From NCBI RefSeq assembly GCF_028737325.1, contig NZ_JAQZCH010000001.1, positions 1,036,732 to 1,100,731 of the forward strand: 64,000 nucleotides of DNA, written 5' to 3'. The position numbers were made by a program, and so were the translations under genes. The notes below the pieces were generated by a model. That model saw only the letters and a list, made by a program, of their open reading frames with translations. It was not told where the DNA came from and ran no database searches. How positions within the stretch are numbered: position 1 is the first letter of the stretch; every line of letters starts with the position of its first letter. This DNA comes from Microbacterium thalli (lineage in GTDB: Bacteria; Actinomycetota; Actinomycetes; Actinomycetales; Microbacteriaceae). Of the stretch, positions 47,259 to 56,096 are shown one piece after another.

Positions 47259-49088
47259 ATGATGCGGCGCACGCGAAGGGTGCTCGCGAGCGCCACGGTG
47301 GTCCTGGTGACGAGCCTGCTGGCGGTGGCTGTGCCCACGGCGGCATCCGCGGCTCCGCCGGTGACGGCATCGGTCGCGAGCGATACGTCCGGCGACCTCG
47401 ATGCCTTCGTCTTCGACTCGCTGACGGTCGACTACTTCCTCGAGCGCGATGCCGACGGCACGGCGCGCATGCGGGTGGTCGAGCGGTTCGTGGCCGACTT
47501 CCCCGAGACGGACCAGAACCGCGGGATGCGCCGCCTGATCCCGGAGTCGTACAACGGTCAGCCGCTCCATCCGGCGCTCGTCTCGGTGACCGACGAGAAC
47601 GGAGATCCGCGTCCCGTCGAGACCGACAGCGACGACGGCACGCTCGGCATCCTCACGAGGGGCTCGGACTACCTGCACGGCCTCAACACGTTCGTCTTCA
47701 CCTACGACCTCGAGAACGTCGTGTGGGACTTCGACGACACGGGGCTCGAGTTCTACTGGGACGTCAACGGCACGGATTGGGCACAGCCCTTCCGCGAGGT
47801 CACCGCGACCCTGCACCTCGCCCCGCCGCTCGTGGGCAGTCTGTCGGGGAGCCAGTCCTGCTACGTCGGCGCATCCGGCGAGACGCGCCGCTGCGTCGAC
47901 CTGTCAGTGTCAGCGGACGGCGCCACCGTCTCGGCGTCGGACCGTGAGCTGGCCCCGCACGAGACCCTGACCCTCGCCGTCGGGTTCGACGCCGGCACGT
48001 TCGAGATCTTCGACACCGCGTATTTCTCGTCGCCGTTCGGGTGGTTGCAGGTGGGCTCTCTCGCGGCGTTGGCGGGGGCGACGGGATGGGCGTTGCGCAA
48101 CCGTCGGCGCTCGCTCGGTGACGAGGGCGGGCGGCCGACGATCATCGCCGAATACGAGCCTCCGCGAGAGATCGACGCGCTCGAGTCGGCCGTCCTGCTG
48201 GGCAAGACGTCCGCGGCGATCCCTGCCGAGGTGCTCGAACAGGCGATCGTCGGTTCCATCCGCATCCTCGACGGCGAGCCCGGACGATGGGGGACGAGCA
48301 AGCTCCGCGCGGAGCTCGTCGACCCCGACCGCGCCGACGAGAACGGACGGATGCTGCTGCGCGCACTCTTCCCGCAGCTGCAGCCGGGCGACGTCTACAG
48401 CTTCGGCTCGTCCGATACGCGCTTGTCGTCCACGGCGCAGGGCATCCTGAAGTCCGCGGGCGAGCGCCTGACCGCGCTCGGGATGTACCGTCCGGTGCGA
48501 TCCGGCACCCGGGGGTGGCCGATCGCGGTCTGGGCGGTCGCCGCGGGGCTCACGATCCTCTTCGGGATCCTCGCGCTGCTCGGCTTCGTGCATCCGGCGG
48601 TCCCGATCATCGGCATCGCCCTGGCGGCATCGTCGTTCTTCGTGGTGCTCATCGCCATGGCCCGCGTCCCGCTCTCGGCGACCGGCGCCGAGGCGCGCGA
48701 CCATCTGCGCGGCGTGGAGCAGTTCATCTGTTGGGCGGAGGCCGACCGCATCCGGGTCCTGCAGTCCCCGTCCGGGGCCGAGCGCGTCGCGATCGACACC
48801 GACGACCCGCGCCAGATGCTGCGCCTGTACGAGCGGCTGCTTCCGTACGCCGTCGTGTTCGGGCAGGAGAAGCAGTGGGCGCAGCACCTGACCGTGCTGT
48901 ACGCCGCCGCCGGTGTCACCGCGCCGGTCTGGTACGCCGGGACGGGAGCGTTCGATGCGTCGTCGTTCGCCGCCGGCATCGGAACGCTGTCGTCGAGCGC
49001 CGCATCGTCGTCATCGACCTCGGGTGGCTCGAGCGGTGGCGGCGCCGCGGGCGGCGGCGGAGGCGGAGGCGGGGGAGGCGGGGCCTGA
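47259..49088 (+). CDS. DUF2207 membrane protein
   Basis: This 609-residue protein has a signal peptide (to about residue 31), an extracytoplasmic DUF2207 domain (about 45-250; FDSLTVDYFLERDADGTARM, ERFVADFPETDQNRGMRRLI), and a TM at about 252-272. A cytosolic region follows, then two TMs at about 420-470 (AVWAVAAGLTILFGILALLG, VPIIGIALAASSFFVVLIAM), and a C-terminal Ser/Gly tail ending in about a dozen glycines. The poly-Gly end is typical of this family. The role is unknown. TAAGCT 7 nt before the ATG marks a leaderless start. Confidence 0.88.
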   Translation: MMRRTRRVLASATVVLVTSLLAVAVPTAASAAPPVTASVASDTSGDLDAFVFDSLTVDYFLERDADGTARMRVVERFVADFPETDQNRGMRRLIPESYNGQPLHPALVSVTDENGDPRPVETDSDDGTLGILTRGSDYLHGLNTFVFTYDLENVVWDFDDTGLEFYWDVNGTDWAQPFREVTATLHLAPPLVGSLSGSQSCYVGASGETRRCVDLSVSADGATVSASDRELAPHETLTLAVGFDAGTFEIFDTAYFSSPFGWLQVGSLAALAGATGWALRNRRRSLGDEGGRPTIIAEYEPPREIDALESAVLLGKTSAAIPAEVLEQAIVGSIRILDGEPGRWGTSKLRAELVDPDRADENGRMLLRALFPQLQPGDVYSFGSSDTRLSSTAQGILKSAGERLTALGMYRPVRSGTRGWPIAVWAVAAGLTILFGILALLGFVHPAVPIIGIALAASSFFVVLIAMARVPLSATGAEARDHLRGVEQFICWAEADRIRVLQSPSGAERVAIDTDDPRQMLRLYERLLPYAVVFGQEKQWAQHLTVLYAAAGVTAPVWYAGTGAFDASSFAAGIGTLSSSAASSSSTSGGSSGGGAAGGGGGGGGGGGA

Positions 49089-49112
49089 TCGGCACAGCGC
49101 TCGGACGCAGTT

Positions 49113-49148
49113 GAGGGTCCGACCGAGAGGCATTTCGGTCGGACCCTC
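49113..49148 (+). terminator. Hairpin terminator of the DUF2207 gene
   Basis: GAGGGTCCGACCGA (49113-49126) and TCGGTCGGACCCTC (49135-49148) form a perfect 14-bp stem with an 8-nt loop. Confidence 0.9.
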
Positions 49149-49225
49149 GTCCCTTTGCACCAAGAGTTTCCTGCAATCACATGCCGGTCGCTGCCACAGC
49201 AAAACAGCTACCGTGCGAGCACTCT

Positions 49226-49247
49226 ATAACGACGAGATAACGACGAG
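49226..49247. repeat. Two tandem copies of ATAACGACGAG
   Basis: An exact 11-bp direct duplication lies in the AT-rich gap between the DUF2207 terminator and the 3' end of the TetR gene. TTATCTCTTCG follows about 13 bp later as a partial inverted copy. No gene or known element accounts for it. Confidence 0.5.
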
Positions 49248-49286
49248 CAAGGGTTTTCCGTTATCTCTTCGTGATCAACGTTGTCC

Positions 49287-50024
49287 TCAGGTGGCGCTCA
49301 CGTCGTCACCGTCCGCGAGCAGGTCTCGCACGCCGACCATCACCAGGGCGAGGGAGTCGTCGAAGAACGACGTCCACGTCGTGAGGGAGGGCGGTGGCGC
49401 CTCCGCGGCGCTCACACGGGCGACGATCTCGCGGGCCAGCGGCGAATCGGGGTCGTCTACGCCGAGCGCTGCCGCACCGGCGGCCGCGGCCGCACCGCCG
49501 AGGATGAGGTTCGAGATGGTGGTCGCCGCCACCGCCCGGTGGCGCTCAGAAGCCCCGGTCGACGCCAGCGCGGCGAGGATCCGCGCCGACAGCGCGACCG
49601 CGTTGGGGCCGAGGAGGGGGCGGGATGCCGCGAACCCCGCGACCCAGCTGTGTCGCACGAACGCCGCGTACATCGAGCGCGCGGTGCGGGTGATCGCGCT
49701 CTCCCAGTCGTCCCCGCCGGCGTCATCGGCTGCCGCATCGGCGAGCACGCGGTCGACGGCGAGGTCGACGAGGTCTTCCCGCCGGTCGACGTACCAGTAC
49801 AGGCTCGTCGCGTGCACGCCGAGCGCGCCGGCCAGGCGGCGCATCGTGAGGGCGTCGGCGCCCTCCGTGTCGAGCAGTCGGACGGCGGCATCGACGATGG
49901 ACTCCCGCGTCAGCGACGATCCCGTCCGTTTCTCGCGCGGAGCGCGCAGGAAGATGTTGTCGAGCGGGGTGCGCGCAGAGCCGTCGGAGTCGCTGCTCGT
50001 CTCGCGGTCGCGGTGCCGTGCCAT
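49287..50024 (-). CDS. TetR-family regulator (TetR_C ligand domain)
   Basis: This 245-residue TetR protein has the helix-turn-helix AVRLLDTEGADALTMRRLAG then ALGVHATSLYWYVDRREDLV. A C-terminal domain of the TetR class-B/TetR_C type follows, with FVRHSWVAGFAASRPLLGPN. ATG 50024 and GTG 50030 are both possible. It is divergent from the CPBP protease/ABC exporter operon, and a perfect palindrome (50096-50110) stands in the gap. That makes it the likely repressor of the exporter, relieved by an exported drug-like ligand. Confidence 0.87.
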   Translation of the reverse strand: MARHRDRETSSDSDGSARTPLDNIFLRAPREKRTGSSLTRESIVDAAVRLLDTEGADALTMRRLAGALGVHATSLYWYVDRREDLVDLAVDRVLADAAADDAGGDDWESAITRTARSMYAAFVRHSWVAGFAASRPLLGPNAVALSARILAALASTGASERHRAVAATTISNLILGGAAAAAGAAALGVDDPDSPLAREIVARVSAAEAPPPSLTTWTSFFDDSLALVMVGVRDLLADGDDVSAT

Positions 50025-50095
50025 CGGCACAGCTTACGAGGGATAACCGGAAACAACCGGAAGGGTGAACGGAAAACCTACGCCGTTGGAATATG

Positions 50096-50110
50096 TCCTA
50101 CAGTGTAGGA
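50096..50110. promoter_or_regulatory. TetR-type operator TCCTACA-G-TGTAGGA
   Basis: A perfect 15-bp palindrome with a central G contains a possible -10 box (TACAGT, 50099-50104) for the CPBP gene. The CTACA-N-TGTAG core is a common TetR-family site. Confidence 0.82.
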
Positions 50111-50125
50111 GTTACGCTCGCCATC

Positions 50126-51010
50126 ATGACAATCTCGACATCCTCCGGCGCGGTCCGTCCCGTCGGCGTCCGCTCTCGAACCGCGCTCCCCGCTCGCGGT
50201 CTCGCCGCATTCCTGCTGGTCGCCTTCGGCTGGTCCTGGGGCACCTGGTGGCTCGGACCCCTCGTCGCCGACGCCGGCGACCCGGGCGTCCTCATGGCAC
50301 TCGTCATCGTCGGCGGGTTCGGCCCCGCGATCGCGGCGGTCGGGGTGAGCGCCGTCACCGGAGGAGGGGCGGAGATCGCCCGGCTGCTCCGGCGGTTCGA
50401 CCCGCGCCGGCACGGCGGCGTCCGGCCGTATCTGTGGGCCGTCATCGTGTTCGCGGCCCTTCTCCTGACCGTGCCCGCAGCTGCCGCCCTCGGCGCGAGC
50501 GTCGATGCTGACGGGCTCGCCGGCGCATTCGTCTCGCTGCCCGGGATGATCCTGCTCGTCGCGTTCGCCGGAGGCGGCAACGAGGAGCTCGGCTGGCGGG
50601 GCTTCGTCCTTCCTCGCCTGCAGCAGGCGCTGTCACCACTGGCAGCGAGCGTGGTGCTGGGCCTCATCTGGGCGATCTGGCACGCCCCCCTGTGGTCGCT
50701 TCCCGGCACGTCGCAGTCGAACCTGTCGTTCCCCGTCTACACGGTGCTGGTGATCGCGATCTCGGTCGTGCTGACCCACGTGTTCAACGCGTCGTCCGGG
50801 GGCCTCATCCCCGTCGTCGCCGTCCACACCTCCGTGAACGTCGCCGCCGGAGTCGCCGCCCAAGCCCTCGGCGAGAGCCGCGACCTCGATCAGACGCTCG
50901 TCATGGTCGCGCTCGCGCTCGCCGTGCTCGTCTTCACCCGGGGGCGCCTGCGCTTCCCCCGTGCCGCATCGATCTCGACACCGTCAGGAGAACATCATGA
51001 GCACCGCTGA
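50126..51010 (+). CDS. CPBP-family intramembrane metalloprotease
   Basis: This 294-residue membrane protein has about eight TM helices and the three CPBP/CAAX-protease motifs. These are the EExxxR site in GGGNEELGWRGFVLPRLQ, the second His motif in GLIWAIWHAPLWSLPG, and the third His/Asn motif in VVAVHTSVNVAAG. The ATG at 50126 is preferred; ATG 50093 would put the operator palindrome inside the gene. It begins an operon with an ABC ATPase and permease. CPBP proteins next to peptide exporters often process or give immunity to peptides, but no precursor peptide gene was found. Confidence 0.86.
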   Translation: MTISTSSGAVRPVGVRSRTALPARGLAAFLLVAFGWSWGTWWLGPLVADAGDPGVLMALVIVGGFGPAIAAVGVSAVTGGGAEIARLLRRFDPRRHGGVRPYLWAVIVFAALLLTVPAAAALGASVDADGLAGAFVSLPGMILLVAFAGGGNEELGWRGFVLPRLQQALSPLAASVVLGLIWAIWHAPLWSLPGTSQSNLSFPVYTVLVIAISVVLTHVFNASSGGLIPVVAVHTSVNVAAGVAAQALGESRDLDQTLVMVALALAVLVFTRGRLRFPRAASISTPSGEHHEHR

Positions 51011-51776
51011 GAACGCCACCGCGGCATCCGTCCCCGCCGCGCGCCCCACCCTCCCGCCGGATGCGATCCGTCTGGAAGGGGTGTCGAAGGCGTACGGATC
51101 GGGTGATCACACCGTGCGCGCCGCCGACGGCATCGACCTGACGTTCCCCCGCGGCAGCTGGACCGCGATCATGGGCCCGTCCGGGTCCGGCAAATCGACG
51201 CTGCTCCACATCGCCGCGGGACTCGAGCAGGCGGATGCCGGTCGGGTGCTCCTGGGCGAGACCGATCTGACCCCGCTGCGCGACGACGAGCTCACCGCGC
51301 TGCGACGGTCCCGCATCGGCTTCGTCTTCCAGAGCTTCAACCTGGTGTCGGCGCTCACGGCGGAGCAGAACGTCGCACTGCCGCTGCGTCTGGCGGGACG
51401 AGGCCCCTCTCGTGATGCCGTGCGCGCCGCGCTGGCGGACGTCGGTCTCGCCGACCGGGCCCGGCACAAGCCCCGCCAGCTCTCCGGCGGCCAGCAGCAA
51501 CGCGTCGCCCTGGCCCGAGCGATGGTGACGTCGCCCGAGGTGCTGTTCGCCGATGAACCGACCGGCGCGCTCGACACGACCGCGGCCCGGTCGGTGCTCG
51601 ATCTGCTGCGGGCGATGGCCGACAACGGACAGACGATCATCATGGTCACGCACGACCCCGCGGCGGCCGCACGCGCCGACTCGGTGATCTTCCTGCGCGA
51701 CGGCCGTGTCGTCGACCGGCTCGCGTCACCCGACGTCGCGCAGGTCGCTCGACGTCTCGTCGCCGAGGAGGCCTGA
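50997..51776 (+). CDS. ABC transporter ATP-binding protein (MacB/LolD type)
   Basis: This 259-residue ATPase has Walker A IMGPSGSGKSTLLHIAAGL, the Q-loop FVFQSFNLVSALT, the signature LSGGQQQRVALARAM, Walker B VLFADEPTGALD and switch His in IIMVTHDP. The LEGVSKAYGSGDHTVRAADG start and insert are typical of MacB-like exporters. Its ATG at 50997 (after CAGGAG) lies 14 nt inside the CPBP gene end. It is followed 1 nt later by the permease gene. Confidence 0.94.
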   Translation: MSTAENATAASVPAARPTLPPDAIRLEGVSKAYGSGDHTVRAADGIDLTFPRGSWTAIMGPSGSGKSTLLHIAAGLEQADAGRVLLGETDLTPLRDDELTALRRSRIGFVFQSFNLVSALTAEQNVALPLRLAGRGPSRDAVRAALADVGLADRARHKPRQLSGGQQQRVALARAMVTSPEVLFADEPTGALDTTAARSVLDLLRAMADNGQTIIMVTHDPAAAARADSVIFLRDGRVVDRLASPDVAQVARRLVAEEA

Positions 51777-51777
51777 G

Positions 51778-53694
51778 ATGGGCGGCATCAGTCTCGCGAC
51801 CCTTCGCGAGCGGTGGAGCCTGTTCGTGGGCGCCGGCCTGTCGACCGCCCTGGGCGTGGCGCTCGTCCACTCATCGTTGCTTCTCCTCATCACGGCCGCG
51901 TCCGCCGCGCCGCCCGCCGACGCATCCGGCGTGGCGGCGACGACGCACGCGGCCTCGACGATCGTGGCCGTGACCGTTCTCGCTGTGACCGTGGCGTTCG
52001 CGGCCTTCCTCGCGTTCTTCATCATCGGAACGACGTTCGCCTTCACCGTCGACCAGCGTTCTCGAGACATCGCGCTGCTGCGGCTCATGGGCGCCGAGCG
52101 GCGTCAGGTCCGACGCCTCCTGGTCGGCGAGTCGGTCGTGCTCGGAGTCGTGGCGAGCGTCGTGGGGATGCCGCTGGGCGCCGCACTGATGGCGATCCAT
52201 GCCCGCGTGCTCGAGGCCCTTCGCTTCGTTCCGCCCGGTTTCACGGGGCAGGGGCAGGGATGGATCGTCGGCGTGGATCTGGGCGTCGGTATCGGTCTCG
52301 CCGTCAGCGGCGTCCTGCTCGCGGCGCGCCGTGCCAGCGGCATCCCTCCGCTCGCGGCGCTGCGAGACGGCGAGGCGGCGGTCACCGTCATGACGCGGAC
52401 GCGGTGGTTCCTGGCCGCGCTCTTCGTCGCGGCGGCGGTCGTTCTGCTCGTTCTGGTCCCGGTGACCGGCGCCGCCGGCGGCCAGGCCCTGGCGATGAAC
52501 GTGTCGATCGTGGCCGCGATCGGGCTGACGGCGGCCGCGCCGGTGCTCGTCCCCGTCTTCGCTGGTCTGCTCCCCGGGCGCGCGGGAGGTATCGCGGGAC
52601 TGCTCGCCGGCGCCTCGCTGAGCGACAACGTGCGCCGGAGTGCGTCGACGGCCGCGCCCCTCGTCATCCTCGTCGGCATCCTCGTCGGTCAGTCGGTCTC
52701 CCTCGTCTCGTTCGGAGCGGCCGGGGCGGCGCAGGAACGGCGCGACACCGTCGCGGACCTGGTCGTGGAGTCGCCCGTGCTCAGCGCCGCCGAACAGCGT
52801 CGTCTGCGCCAGGTGGCCGGCGTCGTGAGCGTGTCGACCGAGGTGACCGTGCCCGCCGAGATCACGACCGGTGAGGGTGAGATGGCGTTCACCGAGGTCG
52901 GAACCCTGCGCGTCATCGAGCCGGACGACTACGCCATCGCCCACCCCTCGCGCCCCGCGCTCGGCGAGTTGAGCGAGACGAGCGCCGCTGCCGGGCCGGC
53001 GTCGATCGGACTCTCGGCCGGCGATCGCGTCGGCGTGCGGTGGGGCGAGACGACGCTCCCGCCCCTCGAGATCATCGCCCGCATGCCCGAGACCCTGGCA
53101 CCGGGAGCGACCCTGCTCGTCGCGGCCGATGCCATCCCGGCTGAGGCCATGAGCGGGGCGACGGCGGTGAGCTTCGTCTCCGTGGACTCACCGGCCGAGA
53201 TGGGGCCGGTCGCCGATGCGCTCGCCGCCTTCGGCTCCGTCTCGGACGTCGAGGCGTGGAGCCAGCGGGCCGCGACGACCGGCGTGCGGACCGCGGAGTC
53301 GATCCTGCTCGTCGTGCTCGGGCTGGGGGTGCTCTACTCGATCATCGGCGTCATCAACTCGATCGTCATCGCGGCGGGGGCGCGCCGGCGCGAGTTCGCC
53401 GTCGCGCGGGCCACCGGACTGACACGCGCACAGGTCGTGCGCACGACGATGCTCGAGTCGGCGTCGGTGACCACGGCCGGCCTCCTCCTGGGCCTGCTGG
53501 CCGCCGCCGGCACGGTCGTCGCGACCGCGATCCTCACCTCCTCGGTCACGGGATCGGCGACGCTCGTCGTCCCCGGGGCGCTCATCGCGACCACGGTCGT
53601 CGGAGCCTACGTCGTCACGGGGGCGACCACGGCGGTCACGACGATGCGGGCCACCGCGACGCCACCGGTCATGCAGCTACGATCGCGAGAATGA
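51778..53694 (+). CDS. FtsX-like ABC transporter permease
   Basis: This 638-residue permease has a duplicated FtsX-type layout. A TM lies at about 17-40, then an FtsX core with FTVDQRSRDIALLRLMGAER, and TMs near 80-110, 130-150 and 175-195. A middle TM block, an extracytoplasmic domain (about 330-490) and a final FtsX core follow (VINSIVIAAGARRREFAVAR, ATGLTRAQVVRTTMLESASV). It pairs with the ATPase upstream (GAGG ribosome binding site within it). MacB-like two-gene exporters move lipids, peptides or drugs. The divergent TetR suggests a drug or peptide. Confidence 0.9.
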   Translation: MGGISLATLRERWSLFVGAGLSTALGVALVHSSLLLLITAASAAPPADASGVAATTHAASTIVAVTVLAVTVAFAAFLAFFIIGTTFAFTVDQRSRDIALLRLMGAERRQVRRLLVGESVVLGVVASVVGMPLGAALMAIHARVLEALRFVPPGFTGQGQGWIVGVDLGVGIGLAVSGVLLAARRASGIPPLAALRDGEAAVTVMTRTRWFLAALFVAAAVVLLVLVPVTGAAGGQALAMNVSIVAAIGLTAAAPVLVPVFAGLLPGRAGGIAGLLAGASLSDNVRRSASTAAPLVILVGILVGQSVSLVSFGAAGAAQERRDTVADLVVESPVLSAAEQRRLRQVAGVVSVSTEVTVPAEITTGEGEMAFTEVGTLRVIEPDDYAIAHPSRPALGELSETSAAAGPASIGLSAGDRVGVRWGETTLPPLEIIARMPETLAPGATLLVAADAIPAEAMSGATAVSFVSVDSPAEMGPVADALAAFGSVSDVEAWSQRAATTGVRTAESILLVVLGLGVLYSIIGVINSIVIAAGARRREFAVARATGLTRAQVVRTTMLESASVTTAGLLLGLLAAAGTVVATAILTSSVTGSATLVVPGALIATTVVGAYVVTGATTAVTTMRATATPPVMQLRSRE

Positions 53695-53763
53695 GGCAGG
53701 AATGATCGACGAGCGGCACGTACGCGTCCCCTGCCGGACGCATCGACACGAAGGACCGATGGA

Positions 53764-54687
53764 ATGACCCCCGAACCAGCCGTCACCGCCCCGCTCCGCG
53801 CTGATCGGCCTGTGCTGCCCGTGGCCGCCTGGGAGCCGACGAGGCAGACGCTGCACATGTGGCTGCAGATCGTCGGCAAGACGCGGATGACCAACGCTGC
53901 GCCGCTGAACCACTACTGGCACGTCACGCTGCTGCCGTCGTCGCGGGGCCTGACGACCGGCGTCGTTCCGGCGCCCACCGGGCCGTTCGAGATCGAGTTC
54001 GACTTCTGTGATCACGTCCTCCACCTGCGTACGAGCGAGGGACAGCACCGGGCCATCGCCCTCGAGAGCATGACGGTCGCGGACTTCTATACGCGGTTCG
54101 TGGCGGCGGCGTCCGAGATCGGCATCCCCGTGGACATCCACGCCGCCCCGAACGAAGTCGACCCGGCCATTCCCTTCGCCGACGACGTCGAGCACGCCAC
54201 CTACGTCGGCGAGCACGCCACGGCGTTCTGGCGACAGCTCATCGATGCCCACACCGAGTTGCAGCACCACCGCGCCGGCTTCACCGGCAAGTCGAGCCCC
54301 GTGCACTTCTTCTGGGGCGCGCTCGATCTGGCCGTGACGCGGTTCTCGGGCCGCGATGCGCCGACCCACCCCGGCGGGGTGCCGAACTGCCCGGACTACG
54401 TCATGGCCGAGAGCTACCGCGCCGAGCTGAGCAGCGCGGGCTTCTGGCCGGGCGGGGGCGCCGAAGGCGCGTACTACGCGTACGCCTATCCCGCCCCCGA
54501 CGGGTACCGCGAGGCGCCCGTGCCCGAGGGAGCGCGCTACGACGATGCCCTGGGCGAGTTCCTCCTCCCGTACGAGGTCGTGCGCGCGGCCGCCGACCCG
54601 CACGCCCTCGTGCAGGACTTCCTCGACGCGACGTTCCGCGCCGCGCGGCATCCGGGTGACGGGTGGGGGAGCGGTGTCGCGGGATGA
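53764..54687 (+). CDS. DUF5996 family protein
   Basis: This 307-residue cytosolic protein has the DUF5996 pattern LPVAAWEPTRQTLHMWLQIV, GKTRMTNAAPLNHYWHVTLL, SSPVHFFWGALDLAVTRFSG and ESYRAELSSAGFWPGGGAEG. The family is widespread with no known function; conserved Trp/His residues hint at a ligand pocket. It stands alone after the ABC exporter operon (69-bp gap). The C-terminal coding end overlaps the GTG start of the next small gene. Confidence 0.85.
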   Translation: MTPEPAVTAPLRADRPVLPVAAWEPTRQTLHMWLQIVGKTRMTNAAPLNHYWHVTLLPSSRGLTTGVVPAPTGPFEIEFDFCDHVLHLRTSEGQHRAIALESMTVADFYTRFVAAASEIGIPVDIHAAPNEVDPAIPFADDVEHATYVGEHATAFWRQLIDAHTELQHHRAGFTGKSSPVHFFWGALDLAVTRFSGRDAPTHPGGVPNCPDYVMAESYRAELSSAGFWPGGGAEGAYYAYAYPAPDGYREAPVPEGARYDDALGEFLLPYEVVRAAADPHALVQDFLDATFRAARHPGDGWGSGVAG

Positions 54688-55021
54688 CGCCGTGAGCCCT
54701 GGTCGGGACCGCGGCCCCGGTCCTTTCGTCGTGACGCTCGTCGTCGATCTGCCGATCGCGAAGCCGGACGCGCTCGACGTCATCGCGTTCGTCTCGGATG
54801 GGGCGATCGAGAACGCGGGCACGGCGCATCCGCGGGTGGGGCTGGGGCGCGGCACATGGGCCGAGGTGCAGATCCCGAAGTTCGCCGACCCGCCGCCGCT
54901 CGCGGTCGACGTCTGGTCGGAGGAGTCGTGGGATGCCGCCGCGACCGAGGCGGCGCGCCTCGCGGACGCTCTGCGCCGCGTGGGCTGGACCGTGCGCGGT
55001 CCGCGCGCCGACGAGGTCTGA
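54674..55021 (+). CDS. Hypothetical protein, 115 aa
   Basis: This 115-residue protein (PFVVTLVVDLPIAKPDALDV, then a beta-alpha fold ending GWTVRGPRADEV) has no recognised domain. The GTG at 54674 follows GGGGGAG and overlaps the DUF5996 stop by 14 nt, implying coupling. Its alternating beta and helix pattern resembles a small ferredoxin-like fold. It ends 6 nt before the convergent cation exchanger gene. Confidence 0.6.
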   Translation: MSRDDAVSPGRDRGPGPFVVTLVVDLPIAKPDALDVIAFVSDGAIENAGTAHPRVGLGRGTWAEVQIPKFADPPPLAVDVWSEESWDAAATEAARLADALRRVGWTVRGPRADEV

Positions 55022-55027
55022 CGCGCC

Positions 55028-56092
55028 TCAGCCCGCGACGGCGAACAGGCCCGCGATCCCGACGCCGTAGAGGACGAGCACGGTCAGCGAGTCGACCCCC
55101 ATCCCGACGACTTTCGTCGCGGGCCGGAAGATCAGCCCGACGATGTAGACGAGCGTGAGCAGCGCGGCCAGGGCGGTGAGGTAGATGTCGGCGCCGTTCG
55201 CCTGCGGCAGCACCGCCTGGCCCGAGATCAGCGTCGCGACGAAGAACAGCACCGGTAGGAAGGCGTTGCCGCCGAAGATGTCGCTCATCGCGAGGTTGTC
55301 GTCGCCCTGGCGGATGGCTTGCAGACCCGTCGAGATCTCAGGAAGCGCGGTCGCGAGGGCGAGGATGGTCGCTCCGAACAGCACGCCCGACAGACCGATC
55401 TCGTCGGCGATCGCGTCGCCGGCTCGCTCGAGCACGACGCCCGCCCCGAGCGTCGCGAGGGCGGAGACGACGAAGACGGCGACCACCGCAGCCGTCGACA
55501 TCGTGTGGTGCGGCGGACGCGGCTTCGCGCGGCGGTGCCCGGCGGTGTGCGGGGTGCCGTCCGGCGCCGCGCCGTTCGCGTGCCAGGGCAGGTGATGACC
55601 GGCGCGCTGCACCAGGAAGAGCCCCGCGAGCCAGAGCGCCGCGATGAGGACGACGTCGGGGCTCAACCGCGCGATGATCAGGTCGCCGGGCAGCTGGCTG
55701 CCGGCCATGACCACGGCCAGCACGGCGACGACGACGATCGCCTCGAGCACCAGCACGAGCGACGCCGCCCGGTTCGTGAGCGGTCGCACGCCTCGTCCGC
55801 GTTTACCGAAGGCGTCCAGGATGACCAGGACGACCGCCTGCAAGGCGATCCCACCGAGGATGTTGCCGACGGCCACCTCGAGGTTGCCCGAGATGGCCGC
55901 GCTCACGGTGATGGCGATCTCGGGCAGGTTGGTCGCGACGGCGAGGATGATGAGCCCCCCGAACGCGCTGCCGATGTGCCAGCGCGCGTCGAGGACGTCC
56001 GTGGTCTTCGACAGCTGGATGCCGGCGATCCACACCACCGCGGCCGCGGCGGCGAAGATCAGAAGGAGGACCCCGAACGGGAGGGCGGACAT
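55028..56092 (-). CDS. Sodium/calcium exchanger family (CaCA) membrane protein
   Basis: This 354-residue membrane protein has about ten TM helices and two inverted alpha repeats carrying the CaCA signature. The first is ILAVATNLPEIAITVSAAIS with NLEVAVGNILGG, and the second is ILALATALPEISTGLQAIRQ with NLAMSDIFGGNAFLP. These acidic and Asn/Ser residues bind Ca2+/Na+ or H+. A His-rich loop (GHHLPWHANG, GHRRAKPRPPHH) separates the halves. The ATG at 56092 lies 4 nt after the amidohydrolase stop. Ion specificity is unknown. Confidence 0.88.
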   Translation of the reverse strand: MSALPFGVLLLIFAAAAAVVWIAGIQLSKTTDVLDARWHIGSAFGGLIILAVATNLPEIAITVSAAISGNLEVAVGNILGGIALQAVVLVILDAFGKRGRGVRPLTNRAASLVLVLEAIVVVAVLAVVMAGSQLPGDLIIARLSPDVVLIAALWLAGLFLVQRAGHHLPWHANGAAPDGTPHTAGHRRAKPRPPHHTMSTAAVVAVFVVSALATLGAGVVLERAGDAIADEIGLSGVLFGATILALATALPEISTGLQAIRQGDDNLAMSDIFGGNAFLPVLFFVATLISGQAVLPQANGADIYLTALAALLTLVYIVGLIFRPATKVVGMGVDSLTVLVLYGVGIAGLFAVAG

Positions 56093-56096
56093 CGGG

